A stretch of DNA of 64,000 nucleotides from DTDX01 sp964608455 (GTDB lineage: Archaea; Thermoproteota; Bathyarchaeia; 40CM-2-53-6; DTDX01), in NCBI GenBank assembly GCA_964608455.1, contig CAZSNM010000001.1:1-64000 (forward strand). Direction: 5' to 3'. The notes beneath the pieces were generated by a model that saw nothing but the letters and a program-made list of their open reading frames with translations, was not told the DNA's origin and did not search any database. The translations under genes were made by a program, and so were the position numbers. This document shows, piece after piece, positions 16,767-26,016 of the stretch; position 1 is the stretch's first letter, and each line of letters begins with the position of its first letter.

Positions 16767-17609
16767 TTATAAGCTTCCAGCAATAAATGCTATTAAACCT
16801 ATAAACATAAATAAAAGAATTTTATTTTTTATAGTTTTAGCTTTTTCACTTGAATGATTTTTCATTAAGCTTAAAGATAAATAAATAAATCCTATATCTG
16901 AAAAAGCAACTATTGGAATATAAATTAAAGAAATGAGATTTAAGATTGCTGGAAGAAAACTTAAAGCTACTGCCGATAGAAAAAATAAGGTTGCTATAAT
17001 TGAGGTTTTATAGGAGCCTAAAGTTGCAGCTAAAGTTTTTATACCTTTAATTTTATCTCCTTTAACATCAGCTATTCCCTTAATAATTTCTCTACCAGTA
17101 TTTGCTAAAAAAGCCATTAAAGCAAAAATCCAAAGTGTAAAATTCATATTGTTTACTGCGTAACCTCCATAAATAAATGGTAAGGCTACGCAAATGCTAA
17201 CAATAAAATTCCCTAGCAAACCTGTTTTTTTACCTTTAGTATTATAGTAAACCATTAAAACCAATGAAATTAAAGCTATAATAAAACTTGATAAATTAAG
17301 CAATGCTGAAGATAAAATTCCTATTAAAACACAAATAAATGTACAAATTAATGCTTCATTAGGTTTAATTAAACCTGATGGAATAGGTCTTTTAGGTTCA
17401 TTTATTAAATCCACTTCTAAATCATAATAATCATTAAATGCCATCGTACCAGCGGTTAAAAAGAAAGCTGTTAAAAAGCCTAGAGTAAAAGGTTTTAAAC
17501 TTAATGTCCCTTTTAAAGCTATTAACTCTCCAATTATTACAGCTAACCCCATCATTAAACAATTAATTGGTCTAATTAATTTTATTAATCCAACTATTTT
17601 TTTAATCAT
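16767..17609 (-). CDS. ubiA: UbiA-family prenyltransferase, digeranylgeranylglyceryl phosphate (DGGGP) synthase
   Basis: 280 residues from ATG 17609, preceded on the minus strand by AAGGATG; a longer frame to 17654 is less likely. Intramembrane enzyme that adds the second geranylgeranyl chain to GGGP in archaeal lipid synthesis. The first Asp-rich motif NDYYDLEVDLINEPKRPIPSG occurs as NDYYDLEVD then NEPKRPI, and the second as DVKGDKIKGIKTLA; about eight to nine hydrophobic helices follow. It is divergent from geranylgeranyl reductase across 123 bases, which supports a lipid rather than quinone role. Confidence 0.88.
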   Translation of the reverse strand: MIKKIVGLIKLIRPINCLMMGLAVIIGELIALKGTLSLKPFTLGFLTAFFLTAGTMAFNDYYDLEVDLINEPKRPIPSGLIKPNEALICTFICVLIGILSSALLNLSSFIIALISLVLMVYYNTKGKKTGLLGNFIVSICVALPFIYGGYAVNNMNFTLWIFALMAFLANTGREIIKGIADVKGDKIKGIKTLAATLGSYKTSIIATLFFLSAVALSFLPAILNLISLIYIPIVAFSDIGFIYLSLSLMKNHSSEKAKTIKNKILLFMFIGLIAFIAGSL

Positions 17610-17732
17610 TTTTATGCATCCTTTTTTAATCAGCAAAACTTTTTTAAATTCCACATATATTTATTCTTAAAAATAAGCCATTTAAAATAGTTATTGAAAA
17701 CCTTTTAAAGCTTGAAATTGCTGGTGAAAAAA

Positions 17733-18911
17733 ATGAAGGTTTATGATTCAATTGTTGTTGGTGCTGGTCCAGCTGGACTTTTAGCAGCTAGAAAACTTGC
17801 TGAAAACAATGTTGAAGTTTTACTGCTTGAAAAAGATTTTGAGCTTGGAAAAAAACCTTGTGCAGAAGCTATTTCAGAAAGAGGTTTAATTGATGCTGAA
17901 ATACCTATTGAATCAAGCTTTATTGTTAATGAAATTTTTGGAGCCAAGGTTTATCCCCCTAATGAAGAAAGATTTGTTGAAATTTCAAGAAGCGGTGAAC
18001 ATTCTTGGAAAGGTTATATTATTGATAAACCTAAATTTTTAAAAAAGCTTTTGGATGTCGCTGTTTCTAAAGGTGTTGAAGCAAAGCTTGGAAGCAAAGT
18101 TATAGATGTTAAAAGAGAAAATAAGTTTATGAAAGTTTTTGTTAAAAGAAATGAGAAAATCGAAAGTTTAACTGCTAAAATAGTTTTAGGTTGCGATGGT
18201 TATGCCTCATTAATAACTAAAAAATTTTTTAATTCAACAAAAATTGAGTATATTTCCTGTTTTCAATATACTTTATCAAAATGCAATATTGAAGATGAGC
18301 ATACATTAATGTTTTATTTAGGTTCATTAATAGCCCCTTTAGGATATTTATGGATTTTTCCTAAAGGTAATGGTGTAGCTAACGTCGGTGTAGGTGTAAG
18401 GAAAGGTTCACCAAAATTTTACTTAGATAATTTTATTCAAAAACATTCAAGCATTTTTAAGGATTCTAAGATTTTAAGTTTTGGAGGTGCACCTGTAATT
18501 ATTAGCGGGCAACTTCCAAAAATAACCGATGATAATTTAATGATTTGTGGCGAAGCTGCTGGTCAAGTTATTCCGTTTACTGGAGCTGGAATTCATACAA
18601 GCATTGTAGCTGGAAAAATTGCTGGTGCTGTAGCAGCTGAAGCTATTAAAAATAATGAGTTAACTGAGAAAGCTTTAATGGTCTATAAAAAAAGATTTGA
18701 TGAGATTTTTGGAAAAAATATCGAAAAAAGCTTAAGGGCTATGAGAATTTTTGAAAAACTTTCAGATGAAGATTTAAATAAGCTTGCTGAGGTTTTATCT
18801 GGAGAGGATATTATTGATTTAGCGAATGGATTAAACATCGAAAAAGTTGCTAAAAAACTTTTTTCCCATCCAATTTTAGCTGTTAAAATATCTAAAGCAT
18901 TATTAACCTAA
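17733..18911 (+). CDS. Geranylgeranyl reductase family FAD protein (archaeal lipid saturation)
   Basis: 392 residues from ATG 17733; a TTG at 17712 adds seven residues and is less likely because GGTGA at 17723 sits between them. FAD-binding VVGAGPAGLLAARKL at the N-terminus, then the substrate-cap region, GCDGYASLI near 155, and the second FAD motif MICGEAAGQVIPFTGAGIH near 270. Members reduce the double bonds of geranylgeranyl chains in archaeol lipids. Its neighbours, DGGGP synthase (divergent) and DUF2070, support this. Other members act on free geranylgeranyl diphosphate, so the exact substrate is inferred. Confidence 0.88.
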   Translation: MKVYDSIVVGAGPAGLLAARKLAENNVEVLLLEKDFELGKKPCAEAISERGLIDAEIPIESSFIVNEIFGAKVYPPNEERFVEISRSGEHSWKGYIIDKPKFLKKLLDVAVSKGVEAKLGSKVIDVKRENKFMKVFVKRNEKIESLTAKIVLGCDGYASLITKKFFNSTKIEYISCFQYTLSKCNIEDEHTLMFYLGSLIAPLGYLWIFPKGNGVANVGVGVRKGSPKFYLDNFIQKHSSIFKDSKILSFGGAPVIISGQLPKITDDNLMICGEAAGQVIPFTGAGIHTSIVAGKIAGAVAAEAIKNNELTEKALMVYKKRFDEIFGKNIEKSLRAMRIFEKLSDEDLNKLAEVLSGEDIIDLANGLNIEKVAKKLFSHPILAVKISKALLT

Positions 18912-18912
18912 A

Positions 18913-20724
18913 GTGAAGAGCGTCTTAACAATGATTGAAAACAGTAACCATTTTGAAGTTAAAAGAATTGCGCCTTATTATAATGTTTTAAGAAGAATAG
19001 TTTTCCCATCATTAAAAAAAATTATTTTTTTCAGCATAGTTTTTAATTTTTCAATTTCAATAACTCTTTTTAAAAATTTAATTCAAGGCTTTTTTTTGGC
19101 TTTAAGCTTTACTATAGCAAGTTTAATTGCTGACTGCTTCTCTAGCTTCATACTTTTAAAAAATGATTCATTAATGAATTTAAGGCGAAACATGGCTTCT
19201 TCCTTATTTAGTAATATTATTTGGTTAAGCTTTTTGCTTCTAAGTTTTATTTTTAAGGCAAGTATCCAAACAATGTTTTATTTAGGTTTTCCAATAATTT
19301 TAACAATTAGGTCTCTTACTTTCATTTCTTTATCTTCATCAAAACTTTTTAATAAGATTTTAGCTGCTTTTTTAGAACCATTTTTATGCTTCATTTTTTC
19401 ATTTCAAATTTTAAATTTAAATTTATCAAAGGTTTTTTTAACATTTTTAATAGGTATACCATTATCTTTTGGTTATGCTTTTTTAACTTTAAAAAGCATT
19501 GAAGAAAGAGGTTTTAAAAAAATTGGTTTTTCAACCTTAGAGTTTTTTAGAAGCTTTTTAAAAAGTTGGTTTGATAATGAAAATTCTTTTCTTGAAGACT
19601 ATCTAGATAAAATAAGTGTCTATAAAGAAATTAAAGTAACAACAATATCTTTTAGAAAAGAAAATGATAAAAAAATTAAGGGTGTAATGATTGTTTCAAA
19701 CTTTCATCCAGGTCCAATTCTAGAAGTTGGTAGCAGTAATTTACCTTATTTAATTCAAAAAGAGCTTGAATCAAAATTAAATGTGACTGCTGCTGTTCCT
19801 CATGGAGTTTCAGGTCATGAAACAAACTTGGTTTCCTCTAAAGAAAACAAAAAAATTATTGATGCTATATTTAAACTTTTAAAAGAAAATGATAACTATT
19901 TTAATGAAGCCAGCAAATTTTTAAGAATAAATTATGGAAAAGCTAAATCTAGTTGTCAAGTATTTGGTGACTCATGCTTAGAAACTTTAACTCTTTCTCC
20001 TGAAAATATGGAAGATATCCCGTTAATGATAAATTTTAAATTAAATGAATTTGGAAAAAAATATTTTAAAGATGTTGCAGTTATAGATGCGCATAATTCC
20101 ATAAATAATATAACAGAATTAAATAATTCTGAAATAGAACTTTTATTTAATGCAGGTGTAAAGGCACTTGAAGAAGCTTCTAAAGAACCTAAATTCCCAT
20201 TTAAATTTGGTAAAGCTAAGGTTGAGTTTAAATATAGTTTAAAGCAAGGTTTAGGTTATGGTGGTGCAATAATATTTTTAATTAAAGTGAATAATCAATT
20301 ATCCGCCTATATAACAATTGATGGAAATAACATGAAATCTGGTTTAAGAGAAAAAATTTTAACTAAATTAAAAGAAATTGGAATTGAAGATGGAGAAATA
20401 ATGACTACTGACACTCATATTGTTAATGGTTTAGTTTCAACTAAATTGGGTTATCACCCTGTTGGAGACGCTCTTGATGAAAATGAGTTTATAAAAGCAA
20501 TTTTAAATGGTGTTAAAGAAGCTTTAAAAGATCTTGAAAATTGTGAAGTTGCATTTAACTCCACCTTTGTTAAAGCTAAAGTTTTTGGAAGAAAATCTAT
20601 GGAAAATTTAATTAATTCAATTTATGCATTTGCCAAAGGAATTTCCACTTCTTTAATTGCAACTTTAATTTTAATTGATGTAATTTTAATATTGGCTTTA
20701 AAATTTTCTAAATTCCTCTTTTGA
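18913..20724 (+). CDS. DUF2070 archaeal membrane protein
   Basis: 603 residues from GTG 18913, one base after the geranylgeranyl reductase stop; ATG 18931 is an alternative. About six hydrophobic helices lie in residues 30-200, a soluble domain follows, and there is one last helix at the C-terminus (ISTSLIATLILIDVILILAL). The soluble domain has conserved-looking metal-ligand motifs: HPGPI (about 262), HGVSGHETN (about 297), DAHNS (about 388) and DTHIVNG (about 500). This matches the archaea-specific DUF2070 family of unknown function. The His/Asp pattern suggests a hydrolase or metal-binding role, which is inference. Confidence 0.82.
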   Translation: MKSVLTMIENSNHFEVKRIAPYYNVLRRIVFPSLKKIIFFSIVFNFSISITLFKNLIQGFFLALSFTIASLIADCFSSFILLKNDSLMNLRRNMASSLFSNIIWLSFLLLSFIFKASIQTMFYLGFPIILTIRSLTFISLSSSKLFNKILAAFLEPFLCFIFSFQILNLNLSKVFLTFLIGIPLSFGYAFLTLKSIEERGFKKIGFSTLEFFRSFLKSWFDNENSFLEDYLDKISVYKEIKVTTISFRKENDKKIKGVMIVSNFHPGPILEVGSSNLPYLIQKELESKLNVTAAVPHGVSGHETNLVSSKENKKIIDAIFKLLKENDNYFNEASKFLRINYGKAKSSCQVFGDSCLETLTLSPENMEDIPLMINFKLNEFGKKYFKDVAVIDAHNSINNITELNNSEIELLFNAGVKALEEASKEPKFPFKFGKAKVEFKYSLKQGLGYGGAIIFLIKVNNQLSAYITIDGNNMKSGLREKILTKLKEIGIEDGEIMTTDTHIVNGLVSTKLGYHPVGDALDENEFIKAILNGVKEALKDLENCEVAFNSTFVKAKVFGRKSMENLINSIYAFAKGISTSLIATLILIDVILILALKFSKFLF

Positions 20725-20734
20725 GCGTGAAAAA

Positions 20735-22477
20735 TTGGAAACTAATGAATTAAAAGAGCTTATTAAAAAATTTGCTTTATTAAATGCTGTAAAACATAAT
20801 GGAAAAGCTGAGTTTAAATCTGTTTTAGGAAAGGTTTTAAGCGAAAAACCTGAGCTTAAATCATCTATTAAAGAATTAACAATTTTAGTTAAATCCATAC
20901 TCGATGAAGTCAACAATCTTTCTTTAAATGCTCAAATTAAATGCATTGAAGAAAAATGGCCCAATTTACTTTTAAAAGAAAAGGTTAAAGAAGAAAAAAC
21001 CCTTCCACCTTTACCTAACGCTGAAAAATATCCTATTATTGTTACAAGATTTTCTCCAAATCCAGATTGCGTTCTTCATTTAGGTTCTTTAAGAGCTATA
21101 GTTCTTTCTCATGAATATGCTCGAATATATAAAGGAAAATTTATTTTAAGATTTGAGGATACAGATCCAAGACTTAAAAGATCCTCCTTAAGGTTTTATG
21201 ATGATATAAAAGAGGATTTGCTTTGGTTAAATTGTAAATGGGATGAAGAATATATTCAAAGCGATAGACTTCCAATCTATTATGAATATGCTGAAAAACT
21301 TATTAAGCTTGGAGGAGGCTATGTATGCACTTGCACTAAAGAAGAATTTTTAAAAAAAATATCTATTGGTGAAGCTTGTACATGCAGAAACCTTTCTATA
21401 GAAGAGCATTTAGATCGATGGTATAAAATGCTTGATGGAACCTTTAAGGAAGGAGAAGCAGTTGTTAGAGTCAAAACTGATTTAATGCATCCAAATCCTG
21501 CTGTAAGAGATTGGCCTGCACTTAGAATAATTGATTCTAAAAAACACCCTCATCCTAGAGTTGGTGAAAAATATAGGGTTTGGCCACTATATAATTTTGC
21601 TTGCGGTTTAGATGATCATTTAATGAATATAACGCATATAATAAGAGGTAAAGAGCATTACACTAATATGATTAGACAAAAATACTTATATGCTTATTTT
21701 GGTTGGAGTTATCCTGAAGCCATTCATTATGGAAGATTAAAAATAGTAGGTGCTGAATTAAGCAAATCAAAAATTATTGCAAATGTTTCAAAAGGCTTTT
21801 TTAAGGGATTTGACGACCCAAGATTAGCTACTTTAAAGGCTTTAAGAAGAAGGGGGATAACTCCTGAATGTTTAAAAAAACTTGTTTTAGAAATAGGTCC
21901 AAAACCTGTTGATGTAACTTTAAGCTGGGAAAATATTTATGCTATAAATAGAAAAATTATCGATCCAATTTGCAATAGATATTTTTGCGTTTTAAATCCA
22001 ATATTGCTTATTATTAAAGATGTAAAAGAAAGTTTAATTGTTAAAATTCCTTTTCATCCAAGTTATCCTGAAAGAGGAGAAAAAATAACTGTAATTAAAC
22101 CTGTAAATAATACTCTTGAATTGTTTATTTCAAAAAATGATTTATTTATTTTGCAAAAACATAAAATTATTAGGTTAATGGAGCTTTTTAATATTGAAAT
22201 TGAATTTATTAATGAAACTAAGGTTTCAGCTAAATTTCATAGCACAACTTATGATGAAGCTAAAAAGCTTAAAGCTCCTTTAATACATTGGGTTCCATTA
22301 TTAGAAAATTTAAATGTTGAAGTTATTATGCCAAATGCGGAAAAACATACTGGAAAAGCTGAAATCGCACTCTCTAAAGAAAAAATTGGGAATATTGTTC
22401 AATTAGTTAGATTTGGCTTCGCTAGAATAGATGAAAAACTTGAAAATAAGATAATTTTATATTATAGTCATGAATGA
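20735..22477 (+). CDS. gltX: Glutamyl-tRNA synthetase, archaeal class
   Basis: 580 residues from TTG 20735. An archaeal N-terminal helical extension of about 95 residues precedes the class I core. The HIGH-like motif is in RFSPNPDCVLHLGS, and the KMSKS-like loop reads AELSKSK near 345. Zinc or structural Cys are in YVCTCTKEEF and ACTCRNL. The C-terminal half is the beta-barrel anticodon-binding domain typical of archaeal/eukaryotic GluRS and GlnRS rather than the bacterial helical one. It probably charges both tRNA-Glu and tRNA-Gln, with later amidation, as in most archaea. Confidence 0.95.
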   Translation: METNELKELIKKFALLNAVKHNGKAEFKSVLGKVLSEKPELKSSIKELTILVKSILDEVNNLSLNAQIKCIEEKWPNLLLKEKVKEEKTLPPLPNAEKYPIIVTRFSPNPDCVLHLGSLRAIVLSHEYARIYKGKFILRFEDTDPRLKRSSLRFYDDIKEDLLWLNCKWDEEYIQSDRLPIYYEYAEKLIKLGGGYVCTCTKEEFLKKISIGEACTCRNLSIEEHLDRWYKMLDGTFKEGEAVVRVKTDLMHPNPAVRDWPALRIIDSKKHPHPRVGEKYRVWPLYNFACGLDDHLMNITHIIRGKEHYTNMIRQKYLYAYFGWSYPEAIHYGRLKIVGAELSKSKIIANVSKGFFKGFDDPRLATLKALRRRGITPECLKKLVLEIGPKPVDVTLSWENIYAINRKIIDPICNRYFCVLNPILLIIKDVKESLIVKIPFHPSYPERGEKITVIKPVNNTLELFISKNDLFILQKHKIIRLMELFNIEIEFINETKVSAKFHSTTYDEAKKLKAPLIHWVPLLENLNVEVIMPNAEKHTGKAEIALSKEKIGNIVQLVRFGFARIDEKLENKIILYYSHE

Positions 22478-22534
22478 TTTTAAAGGATTTTACGAAAAAT
22501 TCATAAAGGAAATTGTGTAAAATGGTTATAAAAA

Positions 22535-22555
22535 GGCTGATGAGAGTGAAGCAAA
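22535..22555 (+). promoter_or_regulatory. Possible kink-turn/C-D-like element in the rpl7ae leader
   Basis: Directly before the L7Ae start the leader reads GGCTGATGA then GAGTGAAGC, with a C-box-like TGATGA and a TGA, plus a short GCT/AGC complement and tandem GA steps. L7Ae is a kink-turn binding protein and is reported to bind its own leader in some archaea. The stem here is only 3 bp, so this is a hint; the same bases may simply be the ribosome-binding site (GAGTGA). Confidence 0.25.
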
Positions 22556-22942
22556 TTGTCTAAACCCTTTTATGTTAAATTTAATGTTCCAAAAGAGGTA
22601 GCTGACAAAGCCTATCAACTAGTTCAAGTTTCTAAGGGAACAGGAAAAATTAAGAAGGGAACTAATGAAACCACAAAATCTGTTGAAAGAGGATTAGCTA
22701 AATTGGTTTTAATAGCTGAGGATGTTGATCCACCCCAAATAGTAGCGCATTTACCTTTATTATGCGAAGAAAGAAAAATTCCATATCTTTATGTTCCAAA
22801 AAAAAGCGAGTTAGGTAAAGCTTCAGGTTTAGAAGTAGATTGCTCTGCTGTTGCAATATTGGATTCTGGAGAAGCTTCTGAAACCCTTCAAGAGCTTATT
22901 AAAATAGCTAATGAATTAAGGGAGGGTAAAACTGCTAAATGA
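22556..22942 (+). CDS. rpl7ae: Large ribosomal subunit protein eL8 (L7Ae)
   Basis: 128 residues from TTG 22556. The kink-turn binding core is clear: GTGKIKKGTNETTKSVERG, with the RNA-contacting NE/K residues, then LVLIAEDVDPPQIVAHLP and CEERKIPYLYVPKK. Works in the 50S subunit and as the core protein of box C/D and H/ACA RNPs and of RNase P. A box C/D sRNA in this window (42604-42667) would be one of its ligands. The stop overlaps the S28e start by 4 bases. Confidence 0.97.
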   Translation: MSKPFYVKFNVPKEVADKAYQLVQVSKGTGKIKKGTNETTKSVERGLAKLVLIAEDVDPPQIVAHLPLLCEERKIPYLYVPKKSELGKASGLEVDCSAVAILDSGEASETLQELIKIANELREGKTAK

Positions 22943-23163
22943 GCAGCTCTAAAACTAAATCTGAGGAAGCGCCTACACCAGCTGAAGTAACTCAAATTAT
23001 TGGTAGAACAGGAATAACTGGAGAAGTAACCCAAGTTAGAGTTAGAATTCTTGAAGGAAAAGATAAAGGAAGAATATTAACTAGAAACGTTAAAGGTCCA
23101 GTAAAACTTGGCGACATTTTAATGCTTAGAGAAACTGAAAGAGAAGCTAAAAAAATAGCATAA
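22939..23163 (+). CDS. rps28e: Small ribosomal subunit protein eS28
   Basis: 74 residues; the family core is VTQIIGRTGITGEVTQVRVR, seen here as IIGRTGITGEVTQVRV, then RNVKGPVKLGDILMLRETEREA. It sits near the mRNA exit site and decoding region. ATGA overlap with rpl7ae, and L24e follows 25 bases later, the standard archaeal order L7Ae-S28e-L24e. The N-terminal about 14 residues (SSSKTKSEEAPTPAE) are a short low-complexity extension. Confidence 0.96.
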   Translation: MSSSKTKSEEAPTPAEVTQIIGRTGITGEVTQVRVRILEGKDKGRILTRNVKGPVKLGDILMLRETEREAKKIA

Positions 23164-23188
23164 ACCTTTTTTAAAAAAGGGAAAAAAA

Positions 23189-23383
23189 ATGCCTAAAAGT
23201 TTTAAATGCTCTTTTTGCGGCAAACCTTTTCCACCAGCTAGAGGCTTAATGTTTGTTAAAAATGATGGATCAATATTTTATTTTTGCTCTAGAAAATGCA
23301 GAAGAAGCTTGCTTGAAATGAAAAGAGATTCTAGAAAACTTAAATGGACTATTTATTATGGAAAGAAAGAACGAGGTAAATAA
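23189..23383 (+). CDS. rpl24e: Large ribosomal subunit protein eL24
   Basis: 64 residues with a zinc finger: CSFCGKPFPPARGLMFV at residues 7-23 and YFCSRKCRRS at about 31-40 (four Cys). This is the usual archaeal length. It follows rps28e within the ribosomal operon. In many archaea a nucleoside diphosphate kinase gene comes next; here only 59 bases separate it from infB, so ndk is absent from this spot. Confidence 0.96.
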   Translation: MPKSFKCSFCGKPFPPARGLMFVKNDGSIFYFCSRKCRRSLLEMKRDSRKLKWTIYYGKKERGK

Positions 23384-23442
23384 CGCTTCATTTTTATCTA
23401 AATCTTATGCTTTAAACATATAAAAATATTAAGGTGTGTTAA

Positions 23443-25209
23443 TTGTCTTTAAGACAACCTATTGTAGTGGTGCTTGGTCATGTTGATCATGGAAAAACAA
23501 CTTTACTAGATAAAATAAGGGGGACTTCTGTTGCAAGTAGAGAACCTGGAGCAATAACTCAATGGATAGGAGCCAGTTTAGTTCCAAAGGAAACCATTAA
23601 AGAAGTTTGTGGACCACTACTAGAAAAATTTAAATTTCAAATTTTAATTCCAGGCCTATTATTTATAGATACTCCAGGCCATGAAACTTTTTCTAATTTA
23701 AGAAGAAGAGGGGGTTCAGCTTCAGATATTGCAATATTAGTTGTTGATGTAACAAAAGGTTTTGAACCTCAAACTGTGGAATCGATAGAAATTTTAAAAG
23801 CTCGAAAAACACCATTTATGGTGGCAGCTAATAAGATAGATGCTATTCCAGGATGGAAATCTTACGCTAACCTTACTTTTCTTGAATCTTTAGAAAAGCA
23901 AAATGAAGAAGTAAAAATCGAGCTTGAAAACAGAATTTACTCTTTAATAGGGGAACTTTCAAAATTTAATTTTAAATCAGATAGATTTGATAGAATAAAA
24001 GATTTTAGAACTCATGTAGCTATAGTTCCAACAAGTGCTAAAACAGGTGAAGGAATACCTGAATTGCTGGCTGTGCTTGTTGGTTTAACTCAAGCCTTTA
24101 TGAAGGAAATTCTTAAAGTAACATCTGGACCTGGTAAAGGAGCTGTTATTGAAGTTAAAGAGGAAGTTGGTTTAGGAGTAACCTTAAATACAATAATATA
24201 TGATGGTATAATTAAAGTTGGAGATAAAATAGTTGTTGGTGGAAAAGAAGGTGTAATAGAGACCCATGTAAAAGCTTTACTTTTACCTAAACCACTTGAT
24301 GAAATTAGAGATCCTAGAGATAAATTCATTAATGTTTCTGAAGTGGCAGCTGCAGCTGGAGTTAAAATTTCAGCTCCAAATCTTGAATCTGCTTTAGCAG
24401 GATCTCCAATATATGTTGTTCCTGAAAATGAAGATAAACAAAAATATATTAAATTAATTGAAGAAGAAATTGGAAAGCTTAGAATAAATACAGATATTAC
24501 AGGTGTTATTTTAAAAGCTGATACATTAGGATCCTTAGAAGCTTTAATTGATGCTTTAAAGCGTTTAAATATTCCTGTAAGAATAGCTGATGTAGGTGAT
24601 GTTTCAAAAAGAGATGTTGTTGAAGCTGAGGTTGTTAAACAAAAAGATAAGTTTTTAGGTGTAGTTTTAGCTTTTAATATTAAACTTCTTCCTGATGCTG
24701 AGGAAGAAGCTGAAAAAGCTGAAATCCCAATATTTAAATCTAACATAATATATAGGTTAATTGAAGATTATATTGAATGGGTTAAAAAGGAGAAAGCTAC
24801 TGGAAAAGAAGCTGAACTTTCAAAATTAATTAAACCTGGAAAAATTAAAATTCTTGAAGGTTATATATTTAGAAGAAGCAAACCAGCAATTGTAGGAGTA
24901 GAAATTTTAGAAGGAATAATTAAACCTAAATATCCGCTTATAAATAAAGATGGAAAATCAATAGGAGAAATTTTAAGAATTCAAGATAAAGGGAAAGATA
25001 TTCAAGAAGCTAAACCAGGAATGCAAGTAGCCATATCTATAGATAAAGGAATTGTTGGAAGAAACATTAATGAAGGAGATTTACTTTATGTAGCTGTTCC
25101 AGAGGAGCATGCACAATCCCTCCTAACTAAATTTAAAGAGGAATTAACTATTGAAGAGTTAAACCTACTAAAGGAAATATTAGAATTAAAATCTAAAAAA
25201 ACATTATAA
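23443..25209 (+). CDS. infB: Translation initiation factor aIF5B (IF-2 homologue)
   Basis: 588 residues from TTG 23443. GTPase that promotes initiator tRNA binding and subunit joining. G1 VLGHVDHGKTTLLDKI at 10-25, G3 DTPGHETF near 76, G4 ANKIDAIPGW near 129, G5 SAKTGEG near 195. The archaeal/eukaryotic domain II-IV layout follows, with the C-terminal SIDKGIVGRNINEGDLLYV. The length is normal for archaea, without the long N-terminal region of bacterial IF-2. The leader has a TATA-like aacatataaaaatatt just before it, so it may have its own promoter. Confidence 0.96.
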   Translation: MSLRQPIVVVLGHVDHGKTTLLDKIRGTSVASREPGAITQWIGASLVPKETIKEVCGPLLEKFKFQILIPGLLFIDTPGHETFSNLRRRGGSASDIAILVVDVTKGFEPQTVESIEILKARKTPFMVAANKIDAIPGWKSYANLTFLESLEKQNEEVKIELENRIYSLIGELSKFNFKSDRFDRIKDFRTHVAIVPTSAKTGEGIPELLAVLVGLTQAFMKEILKVTSGPGKGAVIEVKEEVGLGVTLNTIIYDGIIKVGDKIVVGGKEGVIETHVKALLLPKPLDEIRDPRDKFINVSEVAAAAGVKISAPNLESALAGSPIYVVPENEDKQKYIKLIEEEIGKLRINTDITGVILKADTLGSLEALIDALKRLNIPVRIADVGDVSKRDVVEAEVVKQKDKFLGVVLAFNIKLLPDAEEEAEKAEIPIFKSNIIYRLIEDYIEWVKKEKATGKEAELSKLIKPGKIKILEGYIFRRSKPAIVGVEILEGIIKPKYPLINKDGKSIGEILRIQDKGKDIQEAKPGMQVAISIDKGIVGRNINEGDLLYVAVPEEHAQSLLTKFKEELTIEELNLLKEILELKSKKTL

Positions 25210-25283
25210 ACCCGATAAATTTAAAAATAAGATTTAACATTTCCAAAGTATTCCATATATCATAACTAAAAAGGAAAGAGAAA

Positions 25284-25640
25284 ATGGTGAAGTTTAAAAT
25301 TAATATTTCAGATCCAAAAACTGGTAAAACAAGCTCTATAGAATTAGAAGATCTAAAAGCTCGACCACTAATAGGGCATGAAATAGGCGATATAATAGAT
25401 GGTTCTTTAGTTAATTTACCTGGTAAAAAACTAAAAATTACTGGAGGAAGCGATAAAAATGGCTTTCCAATGAGAAGCAGTGTTCATGGAGGAGGAAAAA
25501 AATATGTTATTTTATCTGGAGGAACAGGATTTAATCAACAGCGTCCAGGTGAAAGAAGAAGAAAAATAGTAAGAGGTCGAATGATTACTGAAGAAACCTA
25601 TCAAATAAACATGAAAATAATTGAAAGTGAAGAAAATTAA
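25284..25640 (+). CDS. rps6e: Small ribosomal subunit protein eS6
   Basis: 118 residues. Recognisable by FKINISDPKTGKTSSIELE, LIGHEIGDIIDG, the KITGGSDKNGFPMRSSVHGG segment (ITGGSDKNGFPM) and RRRKIVRGRMITEE. This is the short archaeal form, without the phosphorylated C-terminal tail of eukaryotes. It sits 74 bases after infB and 25 bases before S24e. The aIF2-gamma gene that follows S6e in many archaea is not here. Confidence 0.96.
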   Translation: MVKFKINISDPKTGKTSSIELEDLKARPLIGHEIGDIIDGSLVNLPGKKLKITGGSDKNGFPMRSSVHGGGKKYVILSGGTGFNQQRPGERRRKIVRGRMITEETYQINMKIIESEEN

Positions 25641-25665
25641 ATTTTTAAGGAGGATCATTCATTAA

Positions 25666-26016
25666 ATGGAATTCAGAATCATAAATGAAATTTATAATCC
25701 ATTAATAAAACGGAAAGAAGTTAAAGCTGAAGTTATTCATCAATCAGCTGGAACACCAGATAGATTTTCTTTAAGAAAAGAATTAGCTTCAAAACTTAAT
25801 GAAGAATTAGAAAAACTTTATATAATTAAAATGGTTACTAAAACTGGCACAAATAAAACTATATGCGATATAGAAGTTTATGATAATAAAGAAACCGCTA
25901 AATTAATAATTCCAAAACATATTTTAATCAGAAATTTACCTCCTGAAGAAAGAAAAAAAGCTTTAGAAGAAAAGGAGAAAAAGAAAAAAGCTAAAATTGA
26001 GGAGTCCAAGAAATGA
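25666..26016 (+). CDS. rps24e: Small ribosomal subunit protein eS24
   Basis: 116 residues: MEFRIINEIYNPLIKRKEV, TPDRFSLRKELASKLN, and MVTKTGTNKTICDIEVYDN are family hallmarks. The last 25 residues are a highly charged Lys/Glu tail (EERKKALEEKEKKKKAKIEE), longer than in some homologues. GGAGG at 25647-25651 precedes the ATG. The TGA stop overlaps the ATG of rps27ae by 4 bases. Confidence 0.95.
   Translation: MEFRIINEIYNPLIKRKEVKAEVIHQSAGTPDRFSLRKELASKLNEELEKLYIIKMVTKTGTNKTICDIEVYDNKETAKLIIPKHILIRNLPPEERKKALEEKEKKKKAKIEESKK

Noticed and set aside
24090..24746. 218-codon open frame antisense to infB
   Set aside because: Composition is rich in Ser/Leu/Pro and mirrors the sense codons of infB; no ribosome-binding site. 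It is a shadow frame, as are the antisense frames inside ilvD, argH, lhr and others.
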